Below are positions 62,401-64,000 of a stretch of 64,000 nt of DNA, in pieces. Origin of the DNA: Phallusia mammillata (Eukaryota > Chordata > Ascidiacea > Phlebobranchia > Ascidiidae). Below the pieces are notes generated by a model. The model saw nothing but the letters and a program-made list of their open reading frames with translations, was not told the DNA's origin and did not search any database. The position numbers were made by a program, and so were the translations under genes. Numbering within the stretch: the first letter of the stretch is position 1; each line of letters begins with the position of its first letter. The DNA lies in the NCBI GenBank assembly GCA_003260075.1, contig QLIY01000564.1, forward strand, positions 1 to 64,000, in the 5' to 3' direction.

Positions 62401-62438
62401 GACACTGAGGGGCTTCGTTGAACTGTTACCAATGCCAT
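31515..62438 (-). CDS. SSH: Slingshot protein phosphatase (cofilin phosphatase)
   Basis: Dephosphorylates and activates cofilin/ADF and so controls actin turnover. Fifteen coding exons on the minus strand: 62438-62376, 61661-61570, 60625-60522, 47179-47115, 46747-46557, 45816-45751, 42407-42222, 39759-39642, 39034-38883, 38083-37736, 37114-36898, 36133-36016, 35243-35060, 33738-32739, 32453-31515. Together 3843 nt in one frame, 1280 residues, within the SSH range. The N terminus starts MALVTVQRSP as in vertebrate SSH. The SSH-N region holds FFAVKGAAL, GRQDTDESI and HIFKPVSVQAMW. A DEK-C type segment covers exons 8-9 (IRSKLKQVMM, CREIRRALE). The catalytic domain has LYLGSEWNASN and the CX5R loop HCKMGISRSG (Cys about 405), followed by QRHNKLFRSRS. 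The long Ser-rich tail (last two exons, about 645 residues) is of regulatory type. Exon 7 has a partial copy at 42002-42035 caused by a contig overlap. Confidence 0.96.
32499..32707. mobile_element. hAT-type MITE filling the last SSH intron
   Basis: Starts CAGTGGTTCCCAACC and ends AAAAGCCACTG. The flanks are TCCTATCA and GCCTATCA (7 of 8 match). It makes up 209 of the 285 bases of the intron between exons 14 and 15. The right terminal repeat is weak. Confidence 0.6.
33780..34208. mobile_element. hAT-type MITE, CAGAGTTG family, duplicated around a gap
   Basis: Starts CAGAGTAAGTCGGG at 33780 after ATCGACAT, and ends GTTTACAACTCTG followed by AGCGACAT (7 of 8 match). The right end appears twice (33994 and 34208) because a 9-base G run at 34009-34017 joins two overlapping contigs. 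It shares the TGTTGTCTTGGTCTTT core with the element at 22127-22797. Confidence 0.7.
34655..34871. mobile_element. Palindromic MITE with 38-bp terminal inverted repeats
   Basis: The left arm starts AAACCACTAAATCAG and the right arm ends CTGATTTAGTGGTTT. The arms pair over about 38 bases, including GTATTTTTGTTGTTTCAC against GTGAAACAATAAAAATAC. Just upstream (34608-34650) lies a stretch also present at 11225-11290 (ACGATTCAGGGTCATT), so part of this repeat family recurs in PAPSS intron 9. The target duplication was not resolved. Confidence 0.65.
35592..35618 (+). ncRNA. Hammerhead motif cut off by an assembly gap (allelic copy)
   Basis: Has CTGCA, CTGATGA and the first half of stem II (GACCTCATAGGT), then runs into a G run. 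The 35451-35618 segment is repeated at 35630-35782, so this is the other copy of the motif at 35757. Confidence 0.5.
35757..35808 (+). ncRNA. Type I hammerhead ribozyme motif, complete but mutated
   Basis: Order seen: stem I 5' side CTGCA, core CTGATGA (35764-35770), stem II GACC-TCAT-AGGTC, core GAA, short stem III region with GTG/CAC pairing, then GTC (cleavage site after C35801) and stem I 3' side TGCAG. The base after GAA is T where the fold needs A, so activity is doubtful. It lies on the plus strand, antisense to SSH intron 12. A truncated allelic copy is at 35592-35618. Confidence 0.6.
38672..38807. mobile_element. Palindromic MITE, GAAAATAACGGC family
   Basis: The left arm contains GAAAATAACGGCTCAAATAG and the right arm is its near-perfect reverse complement, ending CCATTAAAC. 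Related copies lie at about 41940-42120 (broken by a gap) and 58095-58600 (split by another insertion). Confidence 0.7.
39847..40232. mobile_element. hAT MITE, CAGAGTTG family, exact 8-bp target duplication
   Basis: Starts CAGAGTTGCAAGCGGGCC and ends GGCCCGACTTGCAACTCTG, an inverted pair. It is flanked by GTGTGGCT at 39839-39846 and 40233-40240. The inside holds a 98-base G run (gap) and no coding frame. This copy defines the ends of the GGGTTCGGG-rich repeat family of the window. Confidence 0.85.
39893..39990. other. 98-base G run (assembly gap placeholder)
   Basis: The longest G run in the window, inside the hAT MITE at 39847-40232. The poly-Gly and poly-Pro frames across it are artefacts. 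Confidence 0.85.
40240..42221. other. SSH intron 7, remaining part
   Basis: No gene seen. Contains the hammerhead copy at 40274, a 54-base G run at 41660-41713, a broken GAAAATAACGGC MITE (about 41940-42120) and a contig overlap at 42000-42035 repeating 42205-42251, including the last bases of SSH exon 7. Confidence 0.5.
40274..40326 (+). ncRNA. Hammerhead ribozyme motif, decayed copy
   Basis: Has AGCTGCA, CTGATGA (40282-40288), stem II GACC-TTTT-AGGTC, then AAAAC where GAAAC is expected, and a well-formed stem III ACAGT-GTGT-ACTGT. The bases around the cleavage site (TGCAG) lack the GTC. The change of the core G makes it very likely inactive. It lies just right of the hAT element ending at 40232. 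Confidence 0.55.
43155..44804 (-). mobile_element. hAT transposon with 8-bp target duplication
   Basis: Flanked by TGTGCAAT at 43147-43154 and 44805-44812. The left end starts CATGGGCGCAACTAG and the right end finishes CTAGTTGCGCCACTG, an inverted pair with small differences. About 1650 bp including a 36-base G run at 44463-44498. It carries a transposase fragment on the minus strand and lies in SSH intron 6 in the same direction as the gene. Confidence 0.88.
43611..44640 (-). pseudogene. hAT transposase, C-terminal part, N terminus missing
   Basis: The minus-strand frame from the gap at 44462 to the stop at 43611 has the hAT dimerisation block SVERTFSDLKRLKTYLR near its end and the general look of the DUF4371/52-kDa-repressor-like hAT group. 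Right of the gap, 44640-44499 encodes VALCTVRWVERHDAVV, the CxxRW motif of the same family. The proline run that links them in a simple translation is the G-run gap. No N-terminal zinc finger was found, so the copy is likely non-autonomous or incompletely assembled. Confidence 0.85.
45345..45550. repeat. Degenerate tandem duplication, about 100 bp x 2
   Basis: Two consecutive copies starting GCTATTAA and sharing ATTATAATTTTGATTTATT, with small indels. It lies inside SSH intron 6. No coding potential. Confidence 0.6.
49496..49935. mobile_element. hAT-type element, CAGGGTTGC family, exact 8-bp target duplication
   Basis: Starts CAGGGTTGCTATGG and ends CCATACC-type sequence read inverted (GGTATGGCAACCCTG). 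Flanks CTTATAAG at 49488-49495 and 49936-49943. A contig overlap around the G run at 49798-49808 lengthens it artificially. No transposase frame seen. Confidence 0.8.
51287..51482 (-). CDS. SSH: Probable alternative first exon (1b) of Slingshot
   Basis: An open exon in the 13-kb intron 3 of SSH, same strand. It starts with an ATG in a GCCACCATG context, encodes 65 residues (MPNVPSSGSYIRQP..., Ser/Thr-rich, ending FKLPQ) and ends in phase 1 at donor AAG/GTATTT. SSH exon 4 (47179) needs exactly phase 1, giving a protein that enters SSH-N at GELQIHLRA without the FFAVKGAAL block. An in-frame ATG eight codons upstream (51506) lacks that context. Not tested; it could also belong to another nested gene. 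Confidence 0.55.
52170..52222 (+). ncRNA. Type I hammerhead ribozyme motif, unit 1 of the tandem array
   Basis: Stem I GCTGCA pairs with TGCAGC at the 3' end. The core reads ATGATGA (first C changed to A), stem II ACC-TTATA-GGT, core GAAAC intact, short stem III TGT/ACA, and GCC in place of GTC at the cleavage site. Two core or site changes suggest it is decayed, but the fold is clear. Confidence 0.6.
52320..52345 (+). ncRNA. Hammerhead half-motif, unit 2 of the tandem array
   Basis: AGCTGCA, intact CTGATGA (52328-52334) and GACCTTATA, then a deletion of about 20 bases removes the second half (GAAA, stem III and cleavage site) before the shared CTTACAAATC stretch. Confidence 0.5.
53317..53400. 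repeat. 42-bp perfect tandem duplication
   Basis: Two copies of a 42-base unit starting ATTTGCACGATTTTTGTC and ending AACCAATGACA, head to tail. Too short and regular to be a contig overlap, and no G run lies between the copies. Confidence 0.8.
53588..54305. repeat. 350-bp contig-end duplication
   Basis: 53588-53942 recurs at 53952-54305 with scattered differences, separated by a 9-base G run. It is one of the longest overlaps of this kind in the window and useful for estimating allelic divergence. Confidence 0.85.
58095..58600. mobile_element. Palindromic MITE interrupted by a hAT MITE
   Basis: Outer arms GTTTAATGCGAAACATAACG at about 58110 and the matching inverted arm ending TCTCATTAAAC at about 58600. 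The hAT MITE at 58219-58544 is inserted between them. Removing it and one target copy restores a typical GAAAATAACGGC-family MITE. Confidence 0.75.
58219..58544 (-). mobile_element. hAT MITE, CAGTGGCGTAG family, exact 8-bp target duplication
   Basis: Starts CAGTGGCGTAGCCAGGGAGG and ends CTGCCTACGCCATTG. Flanks ATAAAGCA at 58211-58218 and 58545-58552. The 326-bp body is the reverse complement of the copy at 493-852. Confidence 0.9.
59163..59375 (-). mobile_element. hAT MITE, CAGTGGTTCCC family
   Basis: Starts CAGGATTCCCAACC and ends GGTTGGGAACTACTG. Flanks TACTAAGG and TACTAATG (7 of 8 match). Its body is similar to the reverse complement of the element at 29100-29322 (shared ATTGGGTATTTT block). 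Confidence 0.75.
60942..61079. mobile_element. Short Tc1/pogo-like MITE with TA flanks
   Basis: Begins CAGTTAACCTCAGTTAATG and ends CCGAGATTTACTG, imperfect inverted ends next to TA on both sides. The inside has GGTCCGGATGAGGC and CCGGATTAACCG. A related fragment ends at about 35410 (GGATTAACCGAGGTTTACTG). Confidence 0.55.
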
Positions 62439-63591
62439 TGTTGTTACAGCAATTGTAGGCTGACCACAGCAAAATAAAGTTGACTCACTGCACAAGGGCA
62501 GGATTCAAAATGCTAGCAGCATACAAATAAAATTTCTACCAATTATATAAACCTGGAAGTTAAAATTTTTGTTATCAAAAGTTGTAAACTCTAGGCATAA
62601 TTTGTCAACAAAAAAGGTATATATAAGACATTTTTTTGCAATCCTACAAAGTGTGGACTAATGCTTTTGTGTTCCTTATTTCTTTGTAAACGTTTGCTAT
62701 AATGCAAAGATGTGATTTTTTTCAGTTTGCAAATAACAACCAAATTCGTTTTAACAAACATTTAAGCCACTGTTAAGAATTAAACTTCAAAAACTAAATG
62801 AAAAGTTGTAGTGAAAAATCAGTTCAAAACCGAACTGATATTTTTACACATGAAATTTAAATAAAGTTTGACAGTGACTTTTACCAGAAATATAATCTTT
62901 GCAGAGTATGTTTTGTATTTGGTCTACTAGTAGATACCTAAACACCATTACAGCTTATCGCATTTGTACTACCTTTGAAAATCGAGAACACAACGTTAAC
63001 AAACGAAACAATACAAAAAATATCAAAGCAGTTTCCTAAAATGCAAATTCGTAAATCAGGACAAAAAACAAATAGCCACCTATTAAATGTCGATTATCGC
63101 AGCACAATTTAGACCTCTAAACTAAATTAGTATCAAAATTGAAACTGAACAACAACCTTAATCTGCAGCTTGTACGAAAAAATGCCCAAAACGTGCAGAC
63201 ACGCAACATCACAACATTTTGTTCAACCAAAACATAATTTTTCTTTTACCAGTCCATGTTCTGCTAATTTACGGTCCCATAGCGGCCCTTAGCGGTTAAA
63301 TGCATTTATGTTGTGAGTTTTTTTAATTAATCAATACGTTTTCTATAAATAATAAATATTTTACTCAAAACTGTTAAATTAGCTGTATATTTTGCCAAAA
63401 GAATTTTATGTTTGATCTAATAAAGTTTAAACAAATAATGGTTGAAAATAAACTTTCGGTAAATGAAAAATATTTACCCAAGAATAAAAATATCCTTGAT
63501 CCCAAAACTCATGTCTCTGCATTTGCGAAATGGGATCCAGATAATGTCCTTTTTGTGAGTACGCCGAAGTGGGTGTACGAGTTTTGCGAAA
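62439..63591. promoter_or_regulatory. Divergent intergenic region between SSH and RPS6
   Basis: About 1.15 kb separates the SSH start codon (minus) from the RPS6 start codon (plus), so both promoters must lie here. Very AT-rich. A pyrimidine tract CCTTTTTG at about 63548-63555 is a candidate TOP start for RPS6. No TATA box could be assigned. Confidence 0.45.
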
Positions 63592-63905
63592 ATGAAGGTA
63601 AGATACAAATACAGGTAAAATACGACAGCGCAATATGCCGCAGTATGAAGTTAGATAATACCTGTACACAAATATCAGCTTTTTAGGCCCATGCTGCTCA
63701 CACAAGCTTCGATGAAGACAGATACAGCAGACAACTTGAGCATAGAATCACCAGACATGTATTCTTGTTGCAGTTGAATATTGCATTCCCGGCGACGGGA
63801 TGTCAAAAGGTGTTTGAAGTCGACGATGAAAAGAAATTGAGGCCTTTCTACGATCGCCGTATGGCTCAAGAAGTGTCGGCGGAAAGTCTTGGAGACGAAT
63901 GGAAG
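63592..63905 (+). CDS. RPS6: Ribosomal protein S6 (eS6), first two coding exons, partial
   Basis: A small-subunit ribosomal protein and target of S6 kinase. Exon 1 carries only ATGAAG (63592-63597) before GTAAGA, the usual vertebrate-like split of this gene. Exon 2 (63774-63905) follows GTTGCAG and encodes [12 protein letters not shown], then [16 protein letters not shown] and ends LGDEWK before GTACGT. This matches the start of eS6 closely. The remaining 200 or so residues lie beyond the window. A longer in-frame ATG at 63408 reads into exon 1, but its product (MFDLIKFKQ...) is not part of eS6. Confidence 0.92.
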
Positions 63906-64000
63906 GTACGTTTTGTTTTCGCTCAAACACTTTTCGTACACATGTTTGCCACCGATGCAGCTAAACAATGCTGTCTTGGTCTTTTCGGGGGGGGGGTTAA

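Noticed and set aside
63408-63591. Open frame starting MFDLIKFKQ that runs into RPS6 exon 1
   Set aside because: Not part of eS6; eS6 starts at ATGAAG just before the first intron. AT-rich chance frame or 5' UTR.

Overview
This is a eukaryotic nuclear window with many introns. The gene set is animal: bifunctional PAPS synthase, a 4E-BP with YxxxxLL and a C-terminal TOS motif, a Slingshot phosphatase and ribosomal protein S6. Compact AT-rich genes, dense short DNA transposons and strong allelic divergence between duplicated contig ends suggest an invertebrate chordate such as an ascidian of the Ciona type. The species is inferred, not shown.

Layout. 1-5948: repeats and assembly gaps, no recognised gene. 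5949-13970 (+): PAPS synthase in 15 coding exon positions, one of them present as two alternative versions. 14464-16727 (-): a TauD/TfdA-type Fe(II)/2-oxoglutarate dioxygenase, tail to tail with PAPSS and broken by wrongly oriented contigs. 18525-20723 (-): a 4E-BP gene with a second, long alternative terminal exon. 23108-27020 (-): a three-finger C2H2 zinc-finger protein whose first exon is tentative. 27021-31514: intergenic DNA with a tRNA-derived SINE and a hAT MITE. 31515-62438 (-): a complete 15-exon Slingshot cofilin phosphatase gene of about 31 kb, with a probable second first exon at 51287-51482. 63592 to the end (+): start of RPS6. All exon chains were joined by eye and keep frame throughout.

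Mobile DNA. At least eight hAT-type insertions show 8-bp target-site duplications, exact or with one mismatch. One is a 1.65-kb element with a transposase fragment. There are also palindromic MITEs, a tRNA-derived SINE and a short repeat family whose units carry a type I hammerhead ribozyme fold. Two units of that family lie in tandem at about 150-bp spacing (52121-52400).

Assembly. About 40 G runs, many of 9-11 bases and some of 24-98, mark contig junctions. At most short runs the sequence just before the run is repeated just after it with allelic differences, and around 15600-16222 contigs lie in the wrong orientation. The runs are best read as gap placeholders turned into G. Poly-Gly or poly-Pro reading frames and duplicated part-exons at these runs are artefacts.

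Functional links. PAPSS makes the sulfate donor PAPS and the neighbouring dioxygenase belongs to a family that often acts on sulfonates or sulfate esters. 4E-BP and RPS6 are both outputs of mTORC1 signalling. No operon logic is implied in either case.
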